From the NCBI GenBank assembly GCA_947589385.1, contig CANPZW010000005.1, positions 51,099 through 115,098 on the forward strand: a stretch of DNA of 64,000 bases. The letters are read 5' to 3'. This DNA is from an uncultured Clostridia bacterium (GTDB lineage: Bacteria > Bacillota > Clostridia > Christensenellales > Borkfalkiaceae). This document shows positions 1-8,569 of this stretch, one piece after another (the stretch's first letter is position 1; each line of letters starts with the position of its first letter). Below the pieces are notes generated by a model. That model saw only the letters and a program-made list of their open reading frames with translations. It was not told the DNA's origin and searched no databases. The position numbers and the translations under genes are program-made.

Positions 1-199
1 CTGTTTCCACAAGGTTTGGGATAAGGTCGTATCTCTTTTTAAGATATACGTCCATGGTGGAGAACGCCTCTTCGACCGCCACCTTCGAGCTGGTGAAAAA
101 ATTATATGTGGCTATAAACCAGATGATTATCGCCAGAACGGCGACTGCGGCGACGGCAATCCCGATTATCCCGCCCGTCGTAAGTGCAAGAAAATTCAT
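1..199 (-). CDS. lemA: LemA family protein, partial (N-terminus only)
   Basis: This gene reads off the left edge of the window, so only the first 66 codons are seen. The start is an ATG at 199, with a GGAGAAATAT ribosome site just upstream. The translation has one N-terminal membrane segment (GIAVAAVAVLAIIIWFIA) followed by the LemA signature EAFSTMDVYLKKRYDLIPNL. LemA proteins are membrane-anchored coiled-coil proteins of unclear biochemical role. The gene starts 13 bp after the Nudix gene ends, so the two probably share a transcript. It is absent from the ORF track because it is truncated. Confidence 0.88.
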   Translation of the reverse strand, partial: MNFLALTTGGIIGIAVAAVAVLAIIIWFIATYNFFTSSKVAVEEAFSTMDVYLKKRYDLIPNLVET

Positions 200-211
200 A
201 ATATTTCTCCT

Positions 212-706
212 TTAATTGAATTTTTTTATTTCGGGCAGAGCCGCTTTTAAAAGCGCTTCCGCCAAAGAACCTTTTTTAATGTTTTCAAGCGCCTCTTCGA
301 AAGTAAACCATTTTACCTCGTCGATTTCGTTTTTATCGGGCTCGGGCTCGCCGTCCTCGGCAATCATTATAAAGCTGAGCATAAGCACGTTGTTCGGCTC
401 GAAGTACCGCGAACCCATGTATTTGGCTTTTACGGTATTGAGCTTCGTCTCTTCCCTGAATTCCCGCGCCACGGCTTTTTCCGCCGTTTCGCCCTTTTTT
501 ATATATCCCGCGAACAGTGCGAACTCCGTCTGCCCCTTGTGCTTTGCAAGCAGAATTTTATCCCTCGACCTGTTGGTAACCGTCATAATGACGGCGGAGG
601 AATACTGCGGGAAGCGGAATTTCCCGCACTTTTTGCAGTAGGGCACAAGCCCCTCGCCCGCCGCGTACATAAGGGTAAGTTCTTCCCCGCATTCCGTACA
701 GAACAT
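212..706 (-). CDS. Nudix hydrolase with N-terminal zinc ribbon (NudC-like)
   Basis: This 164-residue protein begins with a zinc ribbon (CTEC at residues 3-6 and a second CKKC pair near 24-27). A Nudix fold follows, with the box GYIKKGETAEKAVAREFREE. That fits G-x5-E-x7-REx-x-EE, although the usual glycine near the end is lysine. Proteins of this layout hydrolyse nucleoside diphosphate derivatives, with NADH pyrophosphatase as the closest known relative. It is much shorter than NudC (about 260 residues) because it lacks that family's N-terminal domain, so the substrate is open. It precedes lemA and has its own promoter upstream. Confidence 0.85.
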   Translation of the reverse strand: MFCTECGEELTLMYAAGEGLVPYCKKCGKFRFPQYSSAVIMTVTNRSRDKILLAKHKGQTEFALFAGYIKKGETAEKAVAREFREETKLNTVKAKYMGSRYFEPNNVLMLSFIMIAEDGEPEPDKNEIDEVKWFTFEEALENIKKGSLAEALLKAALPEIKKFN

Positions 707-743
707 AGTCTATCTCCTTTAAATTTCGTTTTCTTCACTACTT

Positions 744-772
744 ATTATATAACACATTCACCCGATTTTCAA
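744..772 (-). promoter_or_regulatory. Sigma-A type promoter for the Nudix-lemA unit
   Basis: On the minus strand TTGAAA (772-767) and TATAAT (749-744) are separated by exactly 17 bp. Transcription would begin near 737, about 30 nt before the Nudix ATG, with an AAAGGAG ribosome site between. Confidence 0.75.
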
Positions 773-799
773 TAGGTTTGACGGATTTTGGCATATTTG

Positions 800-828
800 T
801 TGACATATTTTTCACATTATAGTATTAT
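800..828 (+). promoter_or_regulatory. Sigma-A type promoter for the UDPGP gene
   Basis: TTGACA (800-805), a 17-bp spacer and TATTAT (823-828) form a near-consensus promoter. The expected leader before the ATG at 892 is about 55 nt. It lies back to back with the Nudix promoter in the 707-891 gap. Confidence 0.75.
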
Positions 829-891
829 ATTGATACAAAATTCAACGAAAACTTTGATTTGTATTAAAATATAACCGAAAGGGAAATATTT

Positions 892-2109
892 ATGACGTAT
901 GCAAGGGCAAAATATCTGCTGAAATTGAAAGGACAGGAACAGCTCCTCGATTACTACGACGAACTTTCCGAAAGCGAACGCGCGGAACTTTTAAACGATA
1001 TCGAAAACACCAATTTCAATATCCTGAAAAATATCGAAAAAAGACCCGCGAAAAAATTAGGTAAAATTTCCCCGATAGGCGCGGTGACCTTGCAGGAGAT
1101 TGCCCGCCGCAGACAACAGTTCGAAACCGTGGGTATAAACCTTCTTAAAGAGGGCAAAGTCGGCGCGGTGCTTCTTGCGGGCGGGCAGGGCTCGCGGCTG
1201 GGCTTCGATAAGCCCAAGGGCATGTTCGACATAGGCGAAACGCATAAGCTTTCCATTTTCGAACAGCAGATGAACAATATCTTCGACGTGACCCGCCTTA
1301 CGGGCAGGCATTTCCCGCTGTTTATTATGACCAGCGACGTGACCCACGCCGATACGGTAAAATTTTTCGAAGAGAACAACTATTTCGGCTATCCGAAAGA
1401 CAGGGTGCACTTTTTCGAACAGAGCGTAGCTCCCGCGTGCGATTTCGAAGGCAAAATCTTCCTCGATAAAAAATACCGCGTATCCCATGCGCCCAACGGC
1501 AACGGCGGCTGGTATTCTTCGCTTATAAACAGCGGTCTGAACAAGGTGGTTGAAAGGGAGAATATAGAGTGGCTGAACGTATATGGTGTTGACAACGTGC
1601 TTCAACGCATATGTGACCCCGTGTTCATAGGAGCAACCGTTTTAAAGCGCTGCCGCTGCGGCGCGAAGGTCGTTAAAAAGGTCTGCGCCGAGGAAAAGGT
1701 GGGCGTTCTGTGTACTGAAAACGGCAAGCCCTCCATAGTCGAGTATTACGAAATGCCCGAAAAGTTGAAAAACAAAAAGAAGAAGGGGGAGCTTGTATAT
1801 TGTTACGGCGTAACGCTTAATTATCTTTTCAACGTTCACGACCTAAACGCAACCCTTTCGGGGAAGCTGCCCTATCACCTTGCCGAAAAGGCGATAGCAC
1901 ATATCGAAAACGGCGAGCGCGTAGTTCCGGACAAGCCGTGCGGCTTTAAATTCGAAACGCTTGTCGTGGATATGGTAAAGATGATGGGAAGCTGCCTCGC
2001 TTTCGAGGTTGATAGAAGCAGGGAATTTGCTCCCGTAAAAAATCCTACGGGCACGGACAGCGTAGAATCCGCCCGCGCCCTGTTAAAACAAAACGGTGTT
2101 ATATTATGA
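892..2109 (+). CDS. UDPGP-type uridylyltransferase (UDP-N-acetylhexosamine pyrophosphorylase-like)
   Basis: This 405-residue protein is a nucleotide-sugar pyrophosphorylase of the eukaryotic UAP1/UDPGP family, not the bacterial GlmU or GalU type. The uridine-binding loop LAGGQGSRLGFDKPKG lies at residues 95-110. The family motifs NGNGGWY and VYGVDNVL (usually Y-x-VDN) follow at about 203-235, with CDPVFIG after that. It should make a UDP-sugar from UTP and a sugar-1-phosphate. Whether the sugar is GlcNAc or glucose cannot be read directly. Its stop codon overlaps the start of the downstream protease (ATGA), so the two are translationally coupled. Confidence 0.88.
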   Translation: MTYARAKYLLKLKGQEQLLDYYDELSESERAELLNDIENTNFNILKNIEKRPAKKLGKISPIGAVTLQEIARRRQQFETVGINLLKEGKVGAVLLAGGQGSRLGFDKPKGMFDIGETHKLSIFEQQMNNIFDVTRLTGRHFPLFIMTSDVTHADTVKFFEENNYFGYPKDRVHFFEQSVAPACDFEGKIFLDKKYRVSHAPNGNGGWYSSLINSGLNKVVERENIEWLNVYGVDNVLQRICDPVFIGATVLKRCRCGAKVVKKVCAEEKVGVLCTENGKPSIVEYYEMPEKLKNKKKKGELVYCYGVTLNYLFNVHDLNATLSGKLPYHLAEKAIAHIENGERVVPDKPCGFKFETLVVDMVKMMGSCLAFEVDRSREFAPVKNPTGTDSVESARALLKQNGVIL

Positions 2110-3413
2110 AAAAAGCTGTATTTGCGTTTGTTGCGGCGGTTGCGCTTTTGCTTTCCGCGCTGTGTGGTTGCGGAGCTGCAAGCGGCGCCGACGGCCGCAA
2201 CGGACAGGATTTGAACATCTATGAAATCTATGAAGAAGCAAATTCCGCCCGCAGGGAACAAGGGCTGGAAGAAATAGGTTTTCTGGATTTTCTGAATGAA
2301 TACCTGCATTACGACTATTCTTATTCCTCGGCGGAAAGCGCGCAGGCTTTAATGAACCGTTCGCTTATGTCCTGCGTGTCCATATTGACGGGCTTCGGAA
2401 AGTCCTACGGCTCGGAATACTATGCAGGCGCGGGCGTAATAGTAGAGCTTGACAAGGAAGCGGGGGACGCGTACGTCCTCACAAACTGCCACGTCGTTTA
2501 CGACGATTCTTATTCCAATATTTACGCCGACGAGATAAGGGTATATCTTTACGGCAGCGACGACATAACGACTTCCGCTGACTATATAACCGCGGAGCTG
2601 GTAGGCGCGACCGTAACTTACGATTTGGCGTTGTTGCGGATTACGGGCAGCGAAATCCTGAAAAACAGCGACGCGAAAGCGGCGGAATTTTCCTCCGACG
2701 AGGAGGTATATGTGGGCGAGCCCGTCTATGCCATAGGAAATCCCGAAGGAATGGGTATGACTTTGACGGAAGGCATAGTAAGCAAGGAAAGCGCCGTGAT
2801 ACCCATAAATCTTTCTTCCAGATATCCGAACAATCCGCTGTATAATAAAAACTACCGAGTTCTGATGACGGACGCGGCGGTGAACGGCGGAAATTCGGGC
2901 GGCGGACTTTTCAACAGTAACGGATACCTTGTGGGCTTAATCAACTCAAAGGCGGTAAGTTCGTTAGACGGCGAAGATATCAACGACGTGGAAAACATGG
3001 GCTTTGCCCTGCCCGCTTCATATGTTAAAAGAATTTGGAAGCTTATGCGCGACGGCTATTCCGCCAACAATTCGCATTACGGGCTGAGGCGCTCTGTTTT
3101 CCCCGCGGAATATTCCTATACGTCGTCTTCCTATTTCGACAGCGAAAAAAGCAGGGCGGTAATAACCGATAAAGTGGTCGTTTCGGGAATGGGCGCGCCC
3201 ATAGCCGTTTTGCGGGGCGGCGATTTGATAAAGAATGTGAAAGTGCTCGACGGTGACGGAAACGTGGTTGAAAATATGCCCGTAACGCGTTATTTTAACA
3301 TAGACGACGCCCTTCTTTCCGCGCGGGCGGGATATAATATAGTCTATACGGTCGTAAGGAACGGAAACGAGATGGAAATTACGACTTCGCCGCGGTTTGA
3401 ATCATGCGAGTGA
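2106..3413 (+). CDS. HtrA/DegP-like trypsin-family serine protease lipoprotein
   Basis: This 435-residue protein begins with a lipoprotein signal peptide ending in SALCGC (lipidated cysteine at 20 or 22). The chymotrypsin-fold catalytic triad is visible: His129 in TNCHVV, Asp173 in YDLALLRI and Ser264 in GGNSGGGLFN. The C-terminal 90 residues look like a degenerate PDZ domain (about 350-430), but the usual GxGF/LxxGD signature is weak. It probably acts as an envelope quality-control protease. It overlaps the UDPGP stop by four bases, so the two are one transcription unit. A perfect palindrome follows. Confidence 0.88.
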   Translation: MKKAVFAFVAAVALLLSALCGCGAASGADGRNGQDLNIYEIYEEANSARREQGLEEIGFLDFLNEYLHYDYSYSSAESAQALMNRSLMSCVSILTGFGKSYGSEYYAGAGVIVELDKEAGDAYVLTNCHVVYDDSYSNIYADEIRVYLYGSDDITTSADYITAELVGATVTYDLALLRITGSEILKNSDAKAAEFSSDEEVYVGEPVYAIGNPEGMGMTLTEGIVSKESAVIPINLSSRYPNNPLYNKNYRVLMTDAAVNGGNSGGGLFNSNGYLVGLINSKAVSSLDGEDINDVENMGFALPASYVKRIWKLMRDGYSANNSHYGLRRSVFPAEYSYTSSSYFDSEKSRAVITDKVVVSGMGAPIAVLRGGDLIKNVKVLDGDGNVVENMPVTRYFNIDDALLSARAGYNIVYTVVRNGNEMEITTSPRFESCE

Positions 3414-3460
3414 GTGCGGACGATTGATAGCGGCAAAGCAAATTTAATTTAAAATTAGCT

Positions 3461-3490
3461 GCGGCGGGCGCGAAATTTCGCGCCCGCCGC
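3461..3490. terminator. 30-bp perfect palindrome between convergent genes (bidirectional terminator)
   Basis: The half-site GCGGCGGGCGCGAAA is followed by its exact reverse complement. It lies between the convergent protease and metA genes. The same 30 bp occur again at 14363-14392, also between convergent genes. Confidence 0.7.
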
Positions 3491-3547
3491 TTATAACGTT
3501 ATTTATAACGTTTAATAACTATTAAATTCGATAAAGGCGGTTTTAAT

Positions 3548-4462
3548 TTACGCCTCTTTTGCAAGAACGTCCGCGCCGATATTGTAAACGCAATAATTAA
3601 GCCAATTTTGGTAGAACAAAGCCGCCGAAGAGGACCAGCTCATATTAACTTCGTCCATGTCGGGACCGGTAAAGTAGTTTGCCGGCGGTTTGACGTCAGC
3701 GTCCGCTTTTAAGTCCCGCTCGTATTCCTCCTTCAAGGTATAACGGTCGTATTCCATATGCCCAAGAACGAAAACTCTGCGGCTGTCCGAATTTTTTATT
3801 ACCGAAGCCCCCGTCCTTTTGGAATAGGCTAAAATTTTCAAATCCATGACGTTCATTACGTCTTTCGCATAGATTGCGGAGTGGCGGGAGTGCGGCATGG
3901 TAAATTCGTCAGAAATCCCGCGCATAAGCGGCTCGGAAAGTCCGTCCGCTATGCGGCGGTGGCTGTAAACGCCGTAGCATTTGTCTTTAAGCGGGTGCTT
4001 TTTTATTTTGTAAAAGCGGTATAAAGCCGCCTGAGCCGCCCAGCATACGAACAGGGCGCAGCCGACGTTGCTGTTTGTCCAATCGAGAATATCTTCGTAT
4101 TCTTTCCAAAAGGGAGCCCTGTTAAACGCGGCGTTATCGGAAAGCGCGCCCGTCACAATCATTCCGTCGAAGAATTGCTTTTCCGCCTCCGCAAAGGACT
4201 TATACAGCCCGCCGTAAGGGCTTTCGTTGCATTTGCCGCCGCGCGTAAGCTCTATGACCGTTATACGCACGGGCAGGGGAGAGCCCGAAAGAAGGCGCAT
4301 AAACTGAATTTCCGTCCTCTCTTTTTCGGGGGTAAGATTCAAAATCGCTATCTCCAAGGGTTTTGTCCGACGGCGCAGCGCCGTATCTCCGTCTATTACG
4401 GAAACGCGCCCGCCTGTAAAAATACCGTAAGCTGAATATTCCTTATCAACGACTATCGGCAT
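3548..4462 (-). CDS. metA: Homoserine O-acyltransferase MetA, divergent
   Basis: This 304-residue protein is full length for MetA, which acylates L-homoserine with acetyl- or succinyl-CoA at the start of methionine synthesis. Seen motifs include ILNLTPEK and RLLSGSPLPV. The catalytic cysteine is Cys140 in FVCWAAQAALY, and the His235/Glu237 pair lies in LGHMEYD. The loop that sets acyl-donor specificity reads VTGALSD. From memory of E. coli MetA this loop is VTGAPLG with Gly111 and acetyl-specific members have Glu there; here the aligned residue is Asp109. Donor specificity is therefore uncertain. The gene starts 23 bp after smpB. Confidence 0.9.
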   Translation of the reverse strand: MPIVVDKEYSAYGIFTGGRVSVIDGDTALRRRTKPLEIAILNLTPEKERTEIQFMRLLSGSPLPVRITVIELTRGGKCNESPYGGLYKSFAEAEKQFFDGMIVTGALSDNAAFNRAPFWKEYEDILDWTNSNVGCALFVCWAAQAALYRFYKIKKHPLKDKCYGVYSHRRIADGLSEPLMRGISDEFTMPHSRHSAIYAKDVMNVMDLKILAYSKRTGASVIKNSDSRRVFVLGHMEYDRYTLKEEYERDLKADADVKPPANYFTGPDMDEVNMSWSSSAALFYQNWLNYCVYNIGADVLAKEA

Positions 4463-4485
4463 TTTTATCTCCTTAAAATTTGAAT

Positions 4486-4941
4486 TTACTTTATACCGTA
4501 CTCCTTAATCTGTCTGTCCATCGCGCGTTTTTGGTCGCGTTCGGCTATCGTCCCTTTTTTATCGTAGTTCTGTTTTCCTCTGCACAGCGCGATTTCAACC
4601 TTTACAAGGCTTCCCGAAAAATACATCGAAATCGGCACCAAAGTATATCCCTTTTCGTTGATTTTTCCCGCAAGCTTTGCAATTTCAGCCTTGTGCATAA
4701 GCAGTTTTCTGTCCCTTTTGGAATCTTTTGCGTTAAAAGCTCCCGCCTTGTCATAGACGGCTATATGTAAATTTTTTATGGTCAGTTCTCCGCCGCGCAG
4801 AAAGCAGAAACTATCCTTTAAATTGCAGTTTCCCGCCCGTAAAGACTTCACTTCCGCACCTTCGAGGACTATGCCCGCTTCGTATTTTTCGAGGATGAAA
4901 TATTCGAACGAGGCGTACTTGTTGTAAGCAATCTGTTTCAT
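4486..4941 (-). CDS. smpB: SsrA-binding protein SmpB
   Basis: SmpB binds tmRNA and delivers it to stalled ribosomes for trans-translation. The family signatures are clear: an N-terminal AYNKYASFEYFI, the core GIVLEGAEVKSLRAG, and a basic tail KRAMDRQIKEYGIK. I start the protein at the ATG at 4941 (151 residues) rather than the TTG at 4959 in the ORF track, because homologues begin just before the A-x-N-K-x-A motif. No Shine-Dalgarno sequence is visible before either start, and a TATAAT box sits only 6 nt upstream of the ATG. It follows rnr, as in many Bacillota. Confidence 0.93.
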   Translation of the reverse strand: MKQIAYNKYASFEYFILEKYEAGIVLEGAEVKSLRAGNCNLKDSFCFLRGGELTIKNLHIAVYDKAGAFNAKDSKRDRKLLMHKAEIAKLAGKINEKGYTLVPISMYFSGSLVKVEIALCRGKQNYDKKGTIAERDQKRAMDRQIKEYGIK

Positions 4942-4947
4942 AAAGCA

Positions 4948-4975
4948 ATTATACCACAAAATAGTTGTCTGTAAA
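4948..4975 (-). promoter_or_regulatory. Possible promoter giving a leaderless smpB transcript
   Basis: On the minus strand TTTACA, a 16-bp spacer and a perfect TATAAT lie between the rnr stop and the smpB ATG. The -10 box ends about 6 nt before the ATG, so initiation would fall on or next to the start codon. Confidence 0.5.
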
Positions 4976-4981
4976 TATTTT

Positions 4982-6973
4982 TTACAATAAAACCCGCATT
5001 ATCACTTTCATTCGCCCTAAGTCGCAGGCGGCAATCAATACTTTCAGTTTGCCGCCTATGCGGAATTTATGCTTTTTCCCTTTTAAAAGCAGTTTTTCAC
5101 CTACAAATTCATAATCGTCCGCGGGCAAATCTTCCAAAGGTATAATTCCCTCTACTGTGTTTTCCAGCTCGCAGTAAACAGCGTCGGGCGCTACGCCCGA
5201 AATTATCCCTTCGTATTCCTCGCCAACATGCTCGGTCATAAATGCCAGCTTGTATAAATCGTCAACGTCGCGCTCGGCGTCGTCGGCTGTCCGTTCCTTT
5301 TCGGAAGTATCGCTTCCCGCGGCTTCGAGGAGAGGGAATAAAGCTTTCGCGCTTCCATATCCGCCGTGCAGAAATTCTTTTAAACTTCTGTGCACAAACA
5401 GGTCGGGATAACGGCGTATGGGTGAAGTAAAATGGCAGTAACATTCCGAAGCCAGCCCGAAGTGCCCTTTGTTTTCGCCGCAATAGCGCGCTTTCTGCAT
5501 GCTTCTCAGCATTACCTTGTTTATTACCGAAAAGAACGGCTTGTCCGCGCTTTCCGCAAGAATTTTTTTGTAGTCTTGCGGCTTAATTTCCTCTGTATTT
5601 CCCGTTGCGTTCACGCCGAGATATTTTAAAAATGTAAAGAATTCAGCCGCTTTTTCGGGCGAGGGACGCTCGTGAATACGGTAGAGGCAGGGGATATTCC
5701 GCTTTGCCGTAAAATCCGCCACGGCTTCGTTCGCGGCTATCATAAATTGCTCTATTATCCGTTCGGAAATAGTCCTTTCGGCTTTGGAAATACAAATTTT
5801 TCCCTTTTCGTCAAGATATATATGCGCTTCTTTTACGTCGAGATTTACGCCGCCCGCTTCGCCGCGCTTTTTTTCGAGGATGAGGCACAGCTCTTTCATA
5901 AGTTTTACCTGTTCGGCAATGTCGGGATATTTATCCGACGCGCCTTCGCATATTGCTGTGATTTCGGGGTAGGAGGTCTTATGGCGGCTGCGAATCACGC
6001 TTTCGTAAATTTCGTAACCCAGCCTTTCGCCCTCCTTTGAAAATATCATTTCGCAGGTAAGGGCGTATCTGTCCTCGCCTTCGTTAATGGAACATATACC
6101 GTTTGAAAGCTCTTTGGGTAGCATTGGCAATACTCGGTCGGGGAAATAGACAGAAGTGCCGCGCAGGTATGCCTCGCGGTCTAATGCCGAGCCGTATTTC
6201 ACGTATCGGCTTACGTCGGCAATGTGAACGCCGAGGACGTAATTTCCGTCCTTTATTTCAAGGCTTACGGCGTCGTCTATATCCCGCGTATCCTCGCCGT
6301 CTATGGTAAAAATGATTTTATCCCGCAGGTCCCGCTCATTTCCGGGCAGAGGAACGTCCTTTGCGGCTTCGCGGGCGGCTTGTGCGGCTTCCTCGGGAAA
6401 TTCCTCCCTCAGCCCGTGCGCACGGATTATGGATAGTTCTTCGGCAAACAGTTCGCCTTCGTCGCCGAGGATTTCCGTAACCTTTCCGAACGGCGGCAAG
6501 CCGTTTTGATATTTTGTTATTACGCAAACCACTTTTTGTCCGCTTGCCGCGCCGTTTTCAAAGCCGCGGGGAATAATTAGAAGGGGACGGCGGACGTCGT
6601 CGGGATACGCCCTCGCCTGCCGCCTGTCGCGTACGAAAGTGCCGACGACGGGGGAAGGGTTGCGCCTTGTGATTTTAAGAACTTCTGCCTCGTCGTCCGT
6701 TCCGCGTACATGCGCAAACAGCACCCTGTCGCCGTCGAAAGCGCCGTTCACCGCCTTTTTCGGCACGAAGAAGTCTTTACCGCCTCCGTCGGGAGTGATA
6801 AAAGCGTAACCTCGCGCCGTTGCGTGCAGAACGCCCCCGGCGGTATGTCCTATAACTTTTGTTTTACGCGCGGGATTTTTGTTTTCCGTTTTTTTATGGG
6901 CGGGCGCGCCTTTTGCGCCCTTTGATTTCCTTTCGTTCATAAATTCCGTAAATAATTTTTGCTGTTTCCGCAA
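4982..6973 (-). CDS. rnr: Ribonuclease R (RNB family 3'-5' exoribonuclease)
   Basis: This 663-residue protein has the RNase II/R layout. There is a basic, low-complexity N-terminus and cold-shock-like OB domains (about 45-180). The RNB catalytic domain begins near 215 with the metal-binding FTIDGEDTRDIDDAV and includes FTSPIRRYPDLFVHR. A C-terminal S1 domain follows (about 575-660). RNase R degrades structured RNA and works with tmRNA/SmpB to clear defective mRNA, which matches its position directly before smpB. It is somewhat shorter than the usual 700-800 residues because both tails are short. An intercistronic hairpin separates it from secG. Confidence 0.94.
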   Translation of the reverse strand: MRKQQKLFTEFMNERKSKGAKGAPAHKKTENKNPARKTKVIGHTAGGVLHATARGYAFITPDGGGKDFFVPKKAVNGAFDGDRVLFAHVRGTDDEAEVLKITRRNPSPVVGTFVRDRRQARAYPDDVRRPLLIIPRGFENGAASGQKVVCVITKYQNGLPPFGKVTEILGDEGELFAEELSIIRAHGLREEFPEEAAQAAREAAKDVPLPGNERDLRDKIIFTIDGEDTRDIDDAVSLEIKDGNYVLGVHIADVSRYVKYGSALDREAYLRGTSVYFPDRVLPMLPKELSNGICSINEGEDRYALTCEMIFSKEGERLGYEIYESVIRSRHKTSYPEITAICEGASDKYPDIAEQVKLMKELCLILEKKRGEAGGVNLDVKEAHIYLDEKGKICISKAERTISERIIEQFMIAANEAVADFTAKRNIPCLYRIHERPSPEKAAEFFTFLKYLGVNATGNTEEIKPQDYKKILAESADKPFFSVINKVMLRSMQKARYCGENKGHFGLASECYCHFTSPIRRYPDLFVHRSLKEFLHGGYGSAKALFPLLEAAGSDTSEKERTADDAERDVDDLYKLAFMTEHVGEEYEGIISGVAPDAVYCELENTVEGIIPLEDLPADDYEFVGEKLLLKGKKHKFRIGGKLKVLIAACDLGRMKVIMRVLL

Positions 6974-6977
6974 AATT

Positions 6978-7002
6978 AAAGGCGGCTTTTAAAGCCGCCT
7001 TT
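6978..7002 (-). terminator. Hairpin between secG and rnr (attenuator or processing site)
   Basis: The arms AAAGGCGGCTTT and AAAGCCGCCTTT form a 12-bp stem with a 1-nt centre. On the minus strand a short T-run follows the stem. It probably reduces read-through from secG into rnr. Confidence 0.6.
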
Positions 7003-7020
7003 GTAAAAATTCAAGTCAAA

Positions 7021-7317
7021 TCAACCGAAAATGAGGGGTGCGATAATTTGAACCACATATACCGCCAAAGCAAGCACGCCCATCACCGCAAGACAAATCC
7101 ACGTCCATTTTTTCAGCTTGGCTTCCATACTGTTGCCTTTATGCTTGCCGAAGAACGTTTCGCTTGAAGAAGTAATACCCTGAATACCTTCCGAATTGCT
7201 CTTCTGTGCGAGAACTATAAAAACAGTCAAAAGCGCGGTAATGAAAATCAATATCAGGCAGACAGAACATACGGAAATGTATAAATAAAATAATGTTGAG
7301 TTATCCATAAATTTCAC
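7021..7317 (-). CDS. secG: Preprotein translocase subunit SecG
   Basis: This 98-residue protein has two membrane segments (about residues 11-36 and 72-95) flanking a cytoplasmic loop. The loop carries the SecG-type motif VLAQKSNSEGIQGI followed by FFGKHKG. SecG is the small accessory subunit of the SecYEG channel and helps SecA cycling. The gene heads the secG-rnr-smpB cluster commonly seen in Bacillota, which supports the call although SecG sequences are poorly conserved. secA itself lies about 1.2 kb away on the opposite strand. Confidence 0.88.
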   Translation of the reverse strand: MKFMDNSTLFYLYISVCSVCLILIFITALLTVFIVLAQKSNSEGIQGITSSSETFFGKHKGNSMEAKLKKWTWICLAVMGVLALAVYVVQIIAPLIFG

Positions 7318-7396
7318 CTTATTACGTTTGTAGCTTTAAAATTATAACACAGGCAAAATCATTTTACAATCAAAAACGGCTTGAATTACAAAAAAT

Positions 7397-8362
7397 TTAT
7401 TCCGATTTTTTATTTTTCGGCTTTTTTTCACCGAATTTATTGATTACGAATATCCCCGTGCATACCAAAAGCAGGGCGAGCAGGGTATAAAGACTTAAAA
7501 GCTGTTCACTTTCGCCGAGAATCAAAGCGGAGAAAACCGCGCCGAAAATGGGGTTTGCGCTTTTGAAAACGGCGACTTTGGATACGGGGTTGTACCTTAA
7601 AAGGAAACTTTGCAGTGTGAAAGCGCACGCCGACAGAAAGGCAAGATATAACAGCATGAACGCCGCGCCGACGTCGATATGGGTTATTCTGCCGCCTGCG
7701 GCAAGCCCCGTCACGGTAAGCAAAATTCCGCCCGAAAAGAACTGCCAGCCGCAAATGGCGGTCGTGTCCTCGCTTTTCGAGAAAATTTTTACAAATCCCG
7801 CGGCAAATGCCGCCGACAGCCCCGAAAAAATTATAAATCCCTCGCCTTGCAGTGAAAAATCGAAACTGAATCCGCCGCCGAGGTTTATCAGGACAACTCC
7901 GCCGAAGCCGAGTACGCAGCCCGCAAATTTGATAAGATTGAATTTTTCCGTGCGAAAAACGAAGCAGGCGGCGATAATGGTGAAAAACACTCCCAGCCCG
8001 TTCAAAACGGAAGCTTTTACGCCTGACGTGCTTGCAAGACCTATGTAGTAAAAGGTGTATTGAAGGACGGTCTGGAATATTGCAATTATGCAAACCCGCC
8101 ACCAATTTTTCGCCTTCGGCAGCAGAAATTTTCTTCTCGTCGCGCTTCCGAAAATTATTACAAACGCTCCCGCAAGCGTAAACCTTATCCCCGCAAAAAG
8201 TATAACGGAGGGCACGAAAGCTGTGTCGATATGAAAAAGCTTATAGCCCGTTTTTACGCATGGAAAGGCGCTTCCCCAAAGCACGCAGCAAAAAAGCGCG
8301 CAGGCGCAGACCGCCCAGGTTTTCGAAAATGTTTTCTCGGGTTCTTTGAATATCACACTCAC
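7397..8362 (-). CDS. EamA/DMT-superfamily transporter
   Basis: This is a ten-helix membrane protein of the drug/metabolite transporter superfamily. It has two EamA repeats, seen as ALFCCVLWGSAFPCVK in the first half and a second LSAACAFTL-type unit after about residue 170. The C-terminus is a short lysine-rich cytoplasmic tail. Family members export amino acids, nucleosides or other metabolites; the substrate is not predictable. The ORF track starts at a TTG at 8395. I prefer a GTG near 8362 because the extra N-terminal residues look non-coding and overlap a TATAAT box, but the start is uncertain. Confidence 0.8.
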   Translation of the reverse strand: MSVIFKEPEKTFSKTWAVCACALFCCVLWGSAFPCVKTGYKLFHIDTAFVPSVILFAGIRFTLAGAFVIIFGSATRRKFLLPKAKNWWRVCIIAIFQTVLQYTFYYIGLASTSGVKASVLNGLGVFFTIIAACFVFRTEKFNLIKFAGCVLGFGGVVLINLGGGFSFDFSLQGEGFIIFSGLSAAFAAGFVKIFSKSEDTTAICGWQFFSGGILLTVTGLAAGGRITHIDVGAAFMLLYLAFLSACAFTLQSFLLRYNPVSKVAVFKSANPIFGAVFSALILGESEQLLSLYTLLALLLVCTGIFVINKFGEKKPKNKKSE

Positions 8363-8430
8363 ATTATATTTATTTGGGCAAAAATTAGCAAACAAAACTT
8401 AAAAAAATGCAAAATTCACGAAAAAACAAT

Positions 8431-8459
8431 TTTACATATGCCGCCAAATATAGTACAAT
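8431..8459 (+). promoter_or_regulatory. Sigma-A type promoter for secA
   Basis: TTTACA (8431-8436), a 17-bp spacer and TACAAT (8454-8459) precede secA by about 110 bp. The leader contains small hairpins (GGTTG/CAACC at about 8503-8517 and CGCGG/CCGCG at about 8525-8542) ahead of AAAGGAG, so leader-mediated control is possible. Confidence 0.65.
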
Positions 8460-8569
8460 TATATTTGAAAAACTATATAATTTGTTTATATTTGTTTATA
8501 CGGTTGTAATTCAACCGGTTATCGCGCGGGTCGGAATCCGCGGGCGTTTTATGAACAAAAAGGAGTTTT

